A stretch of DNA of 64,000 bases from CAZQFV01 sp964613665 (GTDB lineage: Bacteria > Chloroflexota > Chloroflexia > DTKN01), in contig CAZTIG010000006.1 of the NCBI GenBank assembly GCA_964613665.1, forward strand, positions 35,890 to 99,889. Direction: 5' to 3'. This document shows, in pieces, positions 1 through 8,564 of this stretch (positions are counted from its first letter, which is position 1; each line of letters starts with the position of its first letter). Under the pieces are notes generated by a model, which was not told the origin of the DNA, did not search any database, and worked only from the letters and a program-made list of their open reading frames with translations. A program made the translations under genes and the position numbers.

Positions 1-23
1 CGCTTCCTGGAGGAGGAAAGGGG

Positions 24-473
24 ATGATCGACGGCGTCCTGGTGCACCCGCTCCGCCAGATCCCCGACGAGCGGGGCAAGATCATGCACATGCTGCGCTG
101 CGACGACCCCCACTTTGAGCAGTTCGGCGAGATCTATTTCTCCGTGGTCTACCCCGGCGCCGTGAAGGGGTGGCACCTGCACAAACGCATGACGCTGAAC
201 TATGCCGTCGTCAGCGGCATGATCAAGCTCGTCCTCTACGACGACCGCGAGGGCTCGCCCACCCGCGGGGAACTGCAGGAGCTCTTTATCGGCGAATCGA
301 ACTATGCCCTGGTCCGGGTTCCCCCGGGCATCTGGAACGGCTTCAAGGGGATCGGCGACAGGCCGGCCATCGTCGCCAACTGCGCCACCCTGCCGCACTC
401 CCCGGAAGAGATCGTGCGGCTGGACCCTTTCGGCGGCCACATCCACTACGACTGGGGCCTGCGACACGGATGA
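24..473 (+). CDS. RmlC-like NDP-4-keto-sugar 3,5-epimerase
   Basis: A 149-residue cupin of the dTDP-4-dehydrorhamnose 3,5-epimerase family. Such enzymes epimerise C3 and C5 of a nucleotide-linked 4-keto-6-deoxyhexose in the cytoplasm. The core GWHLHKRMTLNYAVVSG (about residues 50-66) carries the His and Tyr positions expected in the active site, and VRVPPGIWNGFKG (about 98-110) is the usual C-terminal barrel strand. It is shorter than classical RmlC (about 180 aa), as in compact family members. The start has a strong upstream AGGAGGAAAG site. Its stop overlaps the next ATG (ATGA), so it is translationally coupled to the reductase. With the RfbH-type dehydrase downstream, a 3,6-dideoxyhexose pathway is a plausible setting; the exact substrate cannot be read from sequence. 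Confidence 0.8.
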   Translation: MIDGVLVHPLRQIPDERGKIMHMLRCDDPHFEQFGEIYFSVVYPGAVKGWHLHKRMTLNYAVVSGMIKLVLYDDREGSPTRGELQELFIGESNYALVRVPPGIWNGFKGIGDRPAIVANCATLPHSPEEIVRLDPFGGHIHYDWGLRHG

Positions 474-1363
474 GCCTCCACCTGGTGATCGGCGCGTCGG
501 GGCAGATCGGTGCGCACCTGCTGCGGCATCTGCAGCAGGCCGGGCAGGATGCCCGCGGCACCTACTTCCACTTCCCGCGGCCGGGCCTCCTGCCCCTGGA
601 CCTGCGGGACGAGGAGGGCGTCCTGGCCTTGGTGACACGGCTGCAGCCACGGATCATCTACCTCCCGGCCGGCTTCACCAACGTGGACCGGTGCGAGCTG
701 GACCCCGACGCTGCCTACGCCGTCAACGTCCTGGGGACGTGGCACGCGCTCCGGGCAGCCGCCCGGGTGCAGGCCCGCGTGGTCTACTTCTCGACCGACT
801 ATGTGTTCGACGGGGCCGACGGCCCCTACGCCGAGGACGCGCCCCCGCGGCCCCTCTCCGAGTACGGACGGCAGAAGGTATGGGGCGAGCTCGGCGTGGC
901 CCTGCACGGCGGCGGCGACGTCATCGTGCGCACGACCGTGGTCTACGGCTGGGAAGAGCAGGGGAAGAACTTTGTCCAGCGCCTGGTCGCCGCGCTACTG
1001 GAGGGACGGCGGGTGCGGGTGCCCCACGACCAGGTCGGCAGCCCGACCTACGCGCCCAACCTGGCTGCCGCGGTGGTCGAACTGGCTGCTTCCGGGGCCA
1101 CGGGCGTCTTCCACATCGGCGGGCCGGACCGCGTCAGCCGCTACGACCTGGCCCGGGCCGCCGCCGCAGCCTTTGCGCTGGACGACGCCCTGATCGAGCC
1201 TGTCTCCACCTCCGAGCTGGCCCAGCCGGCGCGGCGGCCGCTGCAGGCCGGCCTGCGCAGCGACAAGGCCCGCGCGCTCCTCTCTACCCCGCTGCTGGGC
1301 TACCGCGAGGGGCTGGCGCGGATGGCGGCGGAGCGGCCGGAGGAACTGCATGTACACGCCTGA
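470..1363 (+). CDS. RmlD-like NDP-4-dehydro-deoxysugar reductase (extended SDR)
   Basis: A 297-residue extended short-chain dehydrogenase of the dTDP-4-dehydrorhamnose reductase type, reducing the 4-keto group of a nucleotide sugar with NAD(P)H. The Rossmann motif is VIGASGQIGAHL at residues 5-16. The Ser/Thr-Tyr-Lys triad is visible as YFSTDYVFDG, with the Tyr-x3-Lys motif following as EYGRQKVWGE. The ATG overlaps the epimerase stop, and the 3' end overlaps the start of the RfbH-like gene by 14 bases, so the three genes form one tight operon. Epimerase plus reductase next to an E1-type dehydrase recalls the ascE/ascF arrangement of CDP-ascarylose synthesis, but rhamnose-type use is also possible. 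Confidence 0.78.
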   Translation: MSLHLVIGASGQIGAHLLRHLQQAGQDARGTYFHFPRPGLLPLDLRDEEGVLALVTRLQPRIIYLPAGFTNVDRCELDPDAAYAVNVLGTWHALRAAARVQARVVYFSTDYVFDGADGPYAEDAPPRPLSEYGRQKVWGELGVALHGGGDVIVRTTVVYGWEEQGKNFVQRLVAALLEGRRVRVPHDQVGSPTYAPNLAAAVVELAASGATGVFHIGGPDRVSRYDLARAAAAAFALDDALIEPVSTSELAQPARRPLQAGLRSDKARALLSTPLLGYREGLARMAAERPEELHVHA

Positions 1364-2777
1364 CGACGGCTCCCGCTGCCCCGGCCAAGCTGACGCCCTC
1401 GGCGAGGAAGGTCGGGCACCCCAACCGGAGGCATCCGACGCCCGGGCCGACGAGCTGCGCGCGCGCATCCTGGCCCTGGTGCGGGAGTACTGCCCGGTCG
1501 CCTTTGCCCAGGAGCCCTTTGTACCGGGACAGACGCCCGTGCCGGTCTCCGGCCGCTTCTTCGACGCCGAAGACGTGGCCTGTCTGGTGGACGCTGCCCT
1601 CGACTTCTGGCTGACGACCGGCCGCTACGCCGATCGCTTCGAGGACGAGTTTGCCCGCTTCCTGGCGGTGCGCCACGCCATCCTGTGCAACTCGGGCTCC
1701 TCGGCCAACCTGCTGGCGCTCTCGGCCCTGACCTCGCCGCGCCTGGGCCGGCGGCGCCTGCAGCCGGGAGACGAGGTCATCACCGTGGCCGCCGGCTTCC
1801 CCACCACCGTCAACCCCATCCTGCAGAACGGCCTGATCCCGGTCTTCTTGGATGTCGAGCTGGGCACCTACAACGTCGACGCGCGCTGGCTGGAGGAGGC
1901 CGTCGGCCCACGCACGCGAGCCATCTTCCTGGCCCACACCCTGGGCAACCCCTTCGACCTGGATGCCGTCCGCGCCGTGGCCGAGCGGCACGGCCTCTGG
2001 CTGATCGAGGACAACTGCGACGCCCTGGGCTCGACCTACCGGGGCCGGCTCACCGGCACCTTCGGCCACCTGGCCACGGTGAGCTTCTACCCGGCCCACC
2101 ACATTACCATGGGCGAGGGCGGCTGCGTGCTGACCGACGACGCCCTGCTCCGGACCCTGGTGCTCTCTTTCCGCGACTGGGGGCGGGACTGCTGGTGCGC
2201 CACCGGCCGCGACAACACCTGCGGCCGGCGCTTCGACTGGCAGCTCGGCCGGCTGCCCCACGGGTACGACCACAAGTATATCTACTCCCACATCGGCTAC
2301 AACCTCAAGCTGACCGACATGCAGGCGGCGATCGGCGTGGCCCAACTGGGCAAGCTGCCCGCCATGATCGCGGCCCGCCGCCAGAACTGGCAACGGCTGC
2401 ACGAGGGCCTGCGGCCGGTGGAGGAGTTCCTGCTCCTGCCCCGGCCCACCCCGCACAGCGACCCCTCCTGGTTCGGCTTTGCCATCACCGTGCGCCCGGA
2501 AGCCCCCTTTTGCCGGGACGACCTGGTGCGCTACCTGGAAGGAAGAAAGATCGCCACCCGGCTGCTCTTTGGCGGCAACCTGACGCGGCAGCCGGCCTAC
2601 CAGGACGCGCCCTTCCGGGTGGTCGAGACGCTCGCCAACACCGACCGGATCACAGAAGCCACCTTCTGGATCGGCGTGTACCCGGGGCTGACCCAACCCA
2701 TGCTCGACTACATGGTGGAGACGATCACCGCCTTTGTGCGCCGGGGCACGGCGCGCGGGCCAATCACCCAAAGGTAG
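1350..2777 (+). CDS. rfbH: RfbH/E1-type CDP-4-dehydro-6-deoxyglucose 3-dehydrase
   Basis: A 475-residue DegT/DnrJ/EryC1-fold protein of the RfbH (E1, DdhC) branch. This PMP-dependent, iron-sulfur enzyme removes the C3 hydroxyl of CDP-4-keto-6-deoxyglucose on the way to 3,6-dideoxyhexoses. The diagnostic stretch is SFYPAHHITMGEGG at about residues 245-258. His250 stands where ordinary sugar aminotransferases have the PLP-binding lysine, which is the hallmark of dehydrases rather than transaminases. Several Cys follow at about 280-300 (DCWCATGRDNTCGRRFDW), the region expected to bind the [2Fe-2S] cluster. The first ~30 residues are Ala/Gly/Pro-rich and overlap the reductase gene, so the true start could lie slightly downstream. 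The reductase partner (E3) and CDP-glucose genes are not in the window. Confidence 0.88.
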   Translation: MYTPDDGSRCPGQADALGEEGRAPQPEASDARADELRARILALVREYCPVAFAQEPFVPGQTPVPVSGRFFDAEDVACLVDAALDFWLTTGRYADRFEDEFARFLAVRHAILCNSGSSANLLALSALTSPRLGRRRLQPGDEVITVAAGFPTTVNPILQNGLIPVFLDVELGTYNVDARWLEEAVGPRTRAIFLAHTLGNPFDLDAVRAVAERHGLWLIEDNCDALGSTYRGRLTGTFGHLATVSFYPAHHITMGEGGCVLTDDALLRTLVLSFRDWGRDCWCATGRDNTCGRRFDWQLGRLPHGYDHKYIYSHIGYNLKLTDMQAAIGVAQLGKLPAMIAARRQNWQRLHEGLRPVEEFLLLPRPTPHSDPSWFGFAITVRPEAPFCRDDLVRYLEGRKIATRLLFGGNLTRQPAYQDAPFRVVETLANTDRITEATFWIGVYPGLTQPMLDYMVETITAFVRRGTARGPITQR

Positions 2778-2822
2778 TAGTGCCCCCGGGCCGTTCTGGG
2801 GCCCAATGCCCCGAAAGCGCTA

Positions 2823-2850
2823 TTGACGATGAGGCCGAAATCCGTATACT
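2823..2850 (+). promoter_or_regulatory. Candidate sigma-70 promoter
   Basis: TTGACG at 2823-2828 and TATACT at 2845-2850 are separated by 16 bases, about 100 bases before the ATG of the secreted repeat protein. A clear GGAGGTAAC ribosome site lies just before that ATG. The 174-base gap after the deoxysugar operon and a good promoter suggest an independent transcription unit. Confidence 0.55.
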
Positions 2851-2951
2851 TGGGGTGTAACAGAACGGCACCGGTACGGTAGAGAAAGGAGGGCAGCGGG
2901 AACGTCCTTGTGGCAGTGGTGAACCATCCATCCTTGAGGAGGTAACGTACG

Positions 2952-4430
2952 ATGAAGGCACTGAAGGTAATGCTCATGGGGCTGTTGATCCTGGGAATCG
3001 CCGTTCCGATGGCCAGCGCCCAGGTGGGCACGTGGGACTCGTCGTTCAACATCATCAACCTGGACCCGGCCGCCGACGCCCAGGTCACGGTGATGTTCTA
3101 TGACGACGCCGGCGCCTCGCCGAGCGTGCCCTGCCTCCGCGGCGATCCGTGCGAACTGCCCAACCCCTTCACCCTGGGGCCGGGCGAGAAGGAAGAGATC
3201 TATGTCCCCGGTATCCCCGGTCTGGCGGCCGGTCGCTACTCGGTCGTGATCTCGGCCGACAAGCCGATCGCGGCAATCGCCAGCCTCGTCGGCAACGACG
3301 CGATGAGCTTCTACAACGGCAGCTACACCGGCCTGGATGATCAGGGCCAAATCAGCATGTTCCTGCCCGGTATCCAGTGGGATTTCTACGCCTGGGATAG
3401 CCACCTGTCCACCCAGAACCTGACGGGGAGCGCCCAGGATATCACCGTCGAGTTCTACGAGGAAGGCAGCAACACGGTCTGCTACACCGCGGGGCCGCAA
3501 AGCACCCCGGCCTACTCCTCCTGGCACCTGGACACGAGCACGCTGGACCTGAGCGCCTGCGACGTGGATGGGAATCCCGGCTACAACGGCTCGGCCAAGG
3601 TTATGGCCGCCGCCCCCATCGCCGTGATCGACAACCAGACCACCGACCCGGCCTCGCCCTACTGCCTCGGCTGCCACTTTGAGTCGTCCTACAGCGGCTT
3701 TATCGAGGGGGCAACCGAGCTGTACGTGCCGGACCTCTACCACAAGTCCTTCCCCGTGGGCAGCACCGGCTGGGACAGCTCGCTCAACATCCAGAACGTG
3801 GGGACCGCCGACACCGTGGTCACGGTCGACTTCATGACCTCCCCCGCGGTGCAGATCACCGCGACCCTCAGCCCCAACGAGGGCTGGCTGGTCTACCTGC
3901 CCGCCGTGCCCGGCCTGCCCACCTCGCCGTGGGACACCTTCGCCGCCACGATCAGCACCGACGGTGAGGACGTCGTGGCCATCGTCAACTCGGCCAACCC
4001 GATCTTCCAGGCCATGACCTACAACGCCACCGCCGAGGGCGGATCCACCGTCGCCGTACCCACGGTGATGTACCACTACTACGGCTGGGACTCCTCCTTC
4101 GTCGTCCAGAACCTGGGGCCGGATGCCGTGGTCGTCCACGTTGCCTACAGCGCCAACGCCAACCCGTTGGGGCCGGCCTGGCCTGGGGCCGCCTACGACA
4201 CCGCGGCCATCGCCCCCGGCGACAGCCTGCTGATCTACCAGGGCAACGGTGACGTCAACCTGCCCGCTCCCGGCCTGCCCGAGGGCTACACCGGCGGCGT
4301 GATCCTGACGATCACCTCCGGCACCGGCCCGCTGGCGGCCGTGGTGAACACGACCAACGGGCCCGGCCAGATGGACGGCAACCCTGGCTACGGCGACTGG
4401 TCCACCAGCTTCAACGCCATCAACCAGTAG
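2952..4430 (+). CDS. Secreted repeat protein of unknown function
   Basis: A 492-residue protein with a clear signal peptide (MKALKVMLMGLLILGIAVPM, cleavage probably after ASA near residue 23). The mature part holds about four modules of roughly 100 residues. Each opens with a Trp-Asp-Ser phrase and a following Asn-rich strand: TWDSSFNIINLDP, AWDSHLSTQNLTG, GWDSSLNIQNVGT, GWDSSFVVQNLGP. The modules look all-beta and rich in Asp, Gly, Thr and aromatic residues, as in extracellular Ig-like domains. The chain ends with GDWSTSFNAINQ, the opening strand of a fifth module, and then stops. No enzymatic motif is seen. A surface or S-layer-associated adhesive or structural role is a guess. It has its own promoter upstream and a strong hairpin terminator downstream. 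Confidence 0.75.
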   Translation: MKALKVMLMGLLILGIAVPMASAQVGTWDSSFNIINLDPAADAQVTVMFYDDAGASPSVPCLRGDPCELPNPFTLGPGEKEEIYVPGIPGLAAGRYSVVISADKPIAAIASLVGNDAMSFYNGSYTGLDDQGQISMFLPGIQWDFYAWDSHLSTQNLTGSAQDITVEFYEEGSNTVCYTAGPQSTPAYSSWHLDTSTLDLSACDVDGNPGYNGSAKVMAAAPIAVIDNQTTDPASPYCLGCHFESSYSGFIEGATELYVPDLYHKSFPVGSTGWDSSLNIQNVGTADTVVTVDFMTSPAVQITATLSPNEGWLVYLPAVPGLPTSPWDTFAATISTDGEDVVAIVNSANPIFQAMTYNATAEGGSTVAVPTVMYHYYGWDSSFVVQNLGPDAVVVHVAYSANANPLGPAWPGAAYDTAAIAPGDSLLIYQGNGDVNLPAPGLPEGYTGGVILTITSGTGPLAAVVNTTNGPGQMDGNPGYGDWSTSFNAINQ

Positions 4431-4452
4431 CCCGTCTCTACATCCGATCCCG

Positions 4453-4483
4453 GGGGAGGCTGCGGCAAGCCCGCGGCCTCCCC
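4453..4483 (+). terminator. Rho-independent terminator
   Basis: GGGGAGGC at 4453-4460 pairs with GCCTCCCC at 4476-4483, and the stem extends inward through GCGG/CCGC to a five-base loop (CAAGC). The stem is about 13 bp and is followed by TCCTTTT. It lies just after the secreted repeat protein and just before the next gene. Confidence 0.75.
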
Positions 4484-4511
4484 TCCTTTTCCTCTCGTCA
4501 GGAATCGCGCC

Positions 4512-5828
4512 ATGCAGACGACTCCACCGAAGCGCTCCACCGGCACCGGCCTCATCCTCCGCGCCGCGTGCCTCTCTATCCTCCTGCTGGCAATCCTGGC
4601 CCGGGCGGGGAACGCGGCTGCTCCCCGCCAGATCTTGGCCCGCCAGGACCTGCCCTGGACGCCGCCGGCCAACCTCTCCGGGACGGCCGGCCGCTCCTCC
4701 TTCCCGCAGATCGCGGCACAGCCCGGCGGCGGGGACCTGTGGGCACTCTGGACCGAGGACACCGGCGACCCCCTGCAGGAAGAGGTCCTGCTGCGGCGGC
4801 GCCTGGGGACGACCGCCGCGTGGAGCACGACCGTGAACCTCTCCCTATCGCCGGCCCTCGACGAGGGGCCCGCGCTCTACCAGGAGGAGAGCGGAGCGCT
4901 GCACGTGGCCTGGACCCGGCGGAGCGCCATCTCGCAGTCGACCGACCTCCTCTACCGCCGCTGGGACGGCAGTGCCTGGTTGCCCGAGGAGGTGCTCCAT
5001 CACAACCCCGCCCTCCACCCCTCGCCCTACGGCCTCTTCTTCGTGCGCGGCCCGGACGGCGCCCTCTGCCTCTTTCTCAACCTGGGCTCGGGGGTCCGCC
5101 ACACCTGCCTCCGCGCGGGCGGCTGGGAGGACCTCACCCCGTGGGTCTATGTCTTTGGCATGCAGGGTATCGGCGACATCGCCCTGGGCCCCGACGGGCT
5201 CTACCACGTCGCCGCCCTGGGCAAGAACGAGTTCGACCGCCTCGGTGCGTGCGACCAGTGGCTGAACGACGCCTACCACATCACCACCGACGGAACCACC
5301 TGGGGGCCGCTCTTCAATGTGGCCTACACCGGCACCATCGCCTTCGACATGGCCCTGGCGTTCGACCGGGCCGGCCGGCTGCACTTTTTCTGGACGGACA
5401 TCCACCCCGCCTGCTCCCTCGACTCGCGCCAGGCCGCCGTCTACGACCGGGTGCTGGAGGCCGGGGCATGGGCGGCGCGCCAGGAGGTCACCGTCTACAA
5501 CGAGGACCAGGCCGTGGAGGACATGGCCGTGGACTTGGACCCGGCGGGCCGGCTGCACGTGGCCTGGAGCGAAGGGGTATTCGACGCGGCCGGCGTCCGG
5601 TCCATCGGCCTGGGCATCCACTACCGCGCCTGGCAAGACGGCCAATGGGGCAAAGAGGAGGTGGTCTATGCCTCCCCGGAGGAGAACCTGAACGTGGACA
5701 TGGCCCTGTACCTGGGGAGCATCCCCGTCCTGGTGTGGGAGGAGGGTCCCTCCACGGCCGAGGACGTCTCTTTCAGCCAGCGCGGCGAACCCCTGCGGAC
5801 GTTCCTGCCGCTGGTCACCCGTAAGTGA
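4512..5828 (+). CDS. Secreted beta-propeller-like (BNR/sialidase-fold) protein
   Basis: A 438-residue exported protein. After a positively charged start, a hydrophobic segment (about residues 16-32) forms a signal peptide ending near GNAAA. The rest shows recurring strand motifs typical of sialidase-like propellers: WALWTED, LHVAWTRRS, LHFFWTDIHPA, GRLHVAWSEG, spaced 60-90 residues apart. These blades resemble BNR/Asp-box proteins, but I see no convincing catalytic Arg triad, so enzymatic activity is not claimed. It ends with LRTFLPLVTRK, a short basic tail seen on many exported Chloroflexota proteins. It sits alone behind a terminator. It may be an outer-surface binding protein. Confidence 0.65.
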   Translation: MQTTPPKRSTGTGLILRAACLSILLLAILARAGNAAAPRQILARQDLPWTPPANLSGTAGRSSFPQIAAQPGGGDLWALWTEDTGDPLQEEVLLRRRLGTTAAWSTTVNLSLSPALDEGPALYQEESGALHVAWTRRSAISQSTDLLYRRWDGSAWLPEEVLHHNPALHPSPYGLFFVRGPDGALCLFLNLGSGVRHTCLRAGGWEDLTPWVYVFGMQGIGDIALGPDGLYHVAALGKNEFDRLGACDQWLNDAYHITTDGTTWGPLFNVAYTGTIAFDMALAFDRAGRLHFFWTDIHPACSLDSRQAAVYDRVLEAGAWAARQEVTVYNEDQAVEDMAVDLDPAGRLHVAWSEGVFDAAGVRSIGLGIHYRAWQDGQWGKEEVVYASPEENLNVDMALYLGSIPVLVWEEGPSTAEDVSFSQRGEPLRTFLPLVTRK

Positions 5829-6168
5829 AACACTCGCAAGTCGAACACCAAGCCACAGAGGCGAAGATGGACTGACCACCAAGGCACGAATACACCAGGA
5901 AAATAGTGTAAAGAGCTCCTATCGACATGGTGTCTTGGTGCCTTCGTGGTTCTGAGATAGTCTTCAAGAAGCCCCCTGGACCCGAAGAAAGACACCACGT
6001 CGACAAGGGCCCCTTTGACAGGGATGGAGGCCTCTACTATAATGGGGGCCGCCTCTGCGGGGCACCTTTGCCAACCCCGGCGCAGGCCGGCCGCGGGCAT
6101 CCTGTCGCCGTCGAGGCGCGGCCCGGCTGCTCCCGGGAGAACGGAACCGTCTTGCAGGAGGAGCCTCT
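5829..6168. other. 340-base intergenic region with inverted 'accaagg' repeat
   Basis: No gene is seen. The left half holds two opposed copies of a degenerate repeat: accaccaaggcacgaa near 5877-5891 and its inverse, cttggtgccttcgtggttct, near 5933-5952, separated by an AT-rich spacer. A related copy (core tctcagaaccac) occurs near 38146. The right half holds the promoter at 6015-6043 and a leader of about 120 bases before the TTG start at 6169. Confidence 0.6.
6015..6043 (+). promoter_or_regulatory. Sigma-70 promoter of the glycosyltransferase operon
   Basis: TTGACA at 6015-6020, a 17-base spacer and TATAAT at 6038-6043: a perfect consensus promoter. It reads into the four-gene glycan operon that begins at 6169. 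Confidence 0.85.
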
Positions 6169-7326
6169 TTGCGCATCTCTGTGGTCGGGCCGACCTTCCC
6201 CTATCGCGGCGGCATCGCGCACTACACGACCCTGCTCGTCCGGCACCTCCGCGAGCAGAACCACGAGGTCTACCTGCACTCCTACAGCCGCCAGTACCCC
6301 CGCCTTCTCTTCCCCGGCAACACCGGCCCCGATCCCAGCCGGCGCGCCCTGGCGGAGCAGTGCGAGTACACTCTGGCCCCCCTCCAGCCCTGGACGTGGT
6401 GGCGCACCTTTTCTCGCATCCGCCGGCTGCAGCCGGACCTGCTCATCCTGCAGTGGTGGACGCCGTTCTGGACGCCGGTGCTCTTTGCCCTGACGGCCTG
6501 GGTGCGCCGCTGGACCAAGACGCCGATCCTGTTCCTCTGTCACCACATCATCGCCCCCGATGGCGGCCCCCTGGACTGGTTCCTGGCTCGCTTCATCTTC
6601 CGGCGGGCGGATGGGTTCATCGTCCTCTCGGAGGAGGACTTTGCCCTGCTGCGCCGGGCGGTGCCCCAGGCCTATATCCGCGGCACGACCCTGCCGGCCC
6701 TGGACGTCTTTAACGGGGACCGCGTCGATCCCCCGGCGGCGCGCTCCCACCTGGGGCTGCCGCCGGACGTCGGCGTGCTCCTCTTTTTCGGGTTCGTCCG
6801 CCGCTACAAGGGACTGCGCTACCTGCTGCAGGCCCTGCCGCAGGTGCTCGCCCACCTCCCGGTGCGCCTGCTCGTGGTGGGCGAGTTCTGGGAGGACGAG
6901 CAGGTCTACTACGACCTGATCGAGCGCCTGGGACTGCAGGAGACGGTCGTGCTGGTCAATCGCTACGTGCCCAACGAGGAGCTCGGCCCCTACTTCTCCG
7001 CCGCCGACGTCGTCGTCCTCCCCTACCTGGAGGCCAGCCAGAGCGGGGTGGTGCAGCTGGCCTTTGCCTTCGAACGGCCGGTGATCACCACCCACGTGGG
7101 CGGCCTGGCCGAGACGGTTGCGCACGAGGAAACGGGCCTGATCGTGCCCCCGGCCGACAGCCAGGCGCTGGCCGCAGCGATCCTCCGCTACTTCCGGGAA
7201 GGGCTGGGCCCCGGCTTTCGGCAGCGCATCCGGGAGATCCGCGGCAGCTTCGCCTGGGAGCAGTTGGCCCGGCTGATCGAGCAGATGCATGCCGAGATGC
7301 GCAGGCGGAGCGCTCGATGCGAGTAG
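6169..7326 (+). CDS. Family 4 glycosyltransferase
   Basis: A 385-residue GT-B glycosyltransferase (GT4/GT1 type) that transfers a sugar from a nucleotide donor to a lipid-linked or glycan acceptor at the inner membrane face. The N-terminal Rossmann half opens with MRISVVGPTFPYRGGIAHYT, a typical glycine-rich acceptor loop. The C-terminal donor domain starts near residue 200 (LLFFGFVRRYKGLRYLLQAL) and holds VVLPYLEASQSGVVQLAFAF, which contains the nucleotide-sugar-binding Glu region. The start is TTG, chosen because GCAGGAGGAG lies 5-7 bases upstream and the protein aligns from MRIS. It is first in an operon and overlaps the next gene by 10 bases. Confidence 0.85.
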   Translation: MRISVVGPTFPYRGGIAHYTTLLVRHLREQNHEVYLHSYSRQYPRLLFPGNTGPDPSRRALAEQCEYTLAPLQPWTWWRTFSRIRRLQPDLLILQWWTPFWTPVLFALTAWVRRWTKTPILFLCHHIIAPDGGPLDWFLARFIFRRADGFIVLSEEDFALLRRAVPQAYIRGTTLPALDVFNGDRVDPPAARSHLGLPPDVGVLLFFGFVRRYKGLRYLLQALPQVLAHLPVRLLVVGEFWEDEQVYYDLIERLGLQETVVLVNRYVPNEELGPYFSAADVVVLPYLEASQSGVVQLAFAFERPVITTHVGGLAETVAHEETGLIVPPADSQALAAAILRYFREGLGPGFRQRIREIRGSFAWEQLARLIEQMHAEMRRRSARCE

Positions 7327-8564
7327 CCTTCCTTTCGACCTCGAGCCTGGCCTATCCCTCGGCCTTGGGGCGGTGGTTCCCCCTGGCCAAGGAGATGGCC
7401 CGCCTGGGGCACGCCGTGCACTTTGTCGCCCTGCACCACGACTATCGCGCGGCCATGCGCGCCCCGCGGGAATGGGCCGGGGTGCAAGTCCACTACGTAG
7501 GACCCATGCACGTCCGTGGGTGGGGCGACCAGCGCCGGCCGCTGGCCCCACTCCCCCTGCTGAAGGTGGCGCTCCTCTCCACCGGGGCGCTGCTGCGGCG
7601 GGCGCTGGCCCTGGAGGTGGACGCCTACACCGTCTGCAAACCCCAGCCGATGAACGGCCTGGCCGGTTTTGTGGCAGCGCGGGTCAGGAGGCGGCCCCTG
7701 TACCTGGATTGCGACGACCTCGAGGCCCAGGCCAACCGCTTCACCGGGCGGGGACAGCGGGCGGTGGTGCGCTGGTTCGAGGATGCGCTGCCCCGCCGCG
7801 CTGCCGCCGTCAGCGTGAACACGCGCTTCCTGGAGGAGCGCGTGCGCGGCCTGGGCGTGCCCGCGGCCCGCATCGTCTACGTCCCCAACGGGGTGGAGCG
7901 CTCGCGCTTCGCCATGCTCGACCGGGAGGGCAGCCGGCGGCTGCGGCGGTCCCTGGGGCTGTCGCGGGCCAGGACGGTCCTCTACCTGGGGACCCTCAGC
8001 CTGGCCTCCCATCCGCTGGACCTGCTCCTGGAGGCCCTGGCTCACCTGGTCCGCAGGGTGCCGGAGGCCCACCTGGTGCTGGTGGGGGGCGGGGAAGACC
8101 GGCCGGCACTGCAGCAGCGCCTGACTCGGCTGGGCCTCGCCGGGCAGGCCACCTTCGCCGGGGCCGTCCCGGCAGAGGAGGTCCCTCGCCATATCCTGCT
8201 GGGGGACGTTTCCGTGGACCCGGTCCACGACGACTCCGTGGCGCGGGCCCGTTCCCCGCTCAAGATCTTCGAGAGCATGGCCTGCGGCGTCCCGGTCGTG
8301 GCCGGCGACGTCGGGGACCGCCACGAGATCCTGGGGCAGGGGCGCGCCGGCCTGCTGGTCGCCCCCGGGGACGCCCGAGCTCTGGCCGACGGCCTGGCCG
8401 AGGTGTTGCTGGACCCGGTGCGGCGGGCGCGCATGGGTCAGGCCGGCCAGGAACTGGTCGAGGCGTACATGTGGGACCGGCAGGTGGAGCGCTTCCTCGG
8501 CCTCTACGAGTTGGGCCGGCGCACCGACGAGGGGCGGTTCCCTGGTAAGGTGGTATCGGAATGA
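7317..8564 (+). CDS. Family 4 glycosyltransferase
   Basis: A 415-residue GT-B enzyme, distinct in sequence from its upstream neighbour. The N-terminal half (MRVAFLSTSSLAYPSALGRW) is the acceptor domain. The linker VPNGVERSRF near residue 190 is the standard phrase before the donor domain. The donor domain shows VLYLGTLSLASHPLDLLLEA and the donor-binding loop SPLKIFESMACGVPVVAGD, with the conserved Lys-x2-Glu. It overlaps the preceding gene by 10 bases and the following one by four (ATGA), so expression is coupled. The product is probably part of a cell-surface polysaccharide or glycolipid pathway; donor and acceptor are unknown. Confidence 0.85.
   Translation: MRVAFLSTSSLAYPSALGRWFPLAKEMARLGHAVHFVALHHDYRAAMRAPREWAGVQVHYVGPMHVRGWGDQRRPLAPLPLLKVALLSTGALLRRALALEVDAYTVCKPQPMNGLAGFVAARVRRRPLYLDCDDLEAQANRFTGRGQRAVVRWFEDALPRRAAAVSVNTRFLEERVRGLGVPAARIVYVPNGVERSRFAMLDREGSRRLRRSLGLSRARTVLYLGTLSLASHPLDLLLEALAHLVRRVPEAHLVLVGGGEDRPALQQRLTRLGLAGQATFAGAVPAEEVPRHILLGDVSVDPVHDDSVARARSPLKIFESMACGVPVVAGDVGDRHEILGQGRAGLLVAPGDARALADGLAEVLLDPVRRARMGQAGQELVEAYMWDRQVERFLGLYELGRRTDEGRFPGKVVSE

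Noticed and set aside
1..23. End of an upstream gene
   Set aside because: The first 23 bases are mainly the ribosome site of the epimerase gene; too short to support a call.
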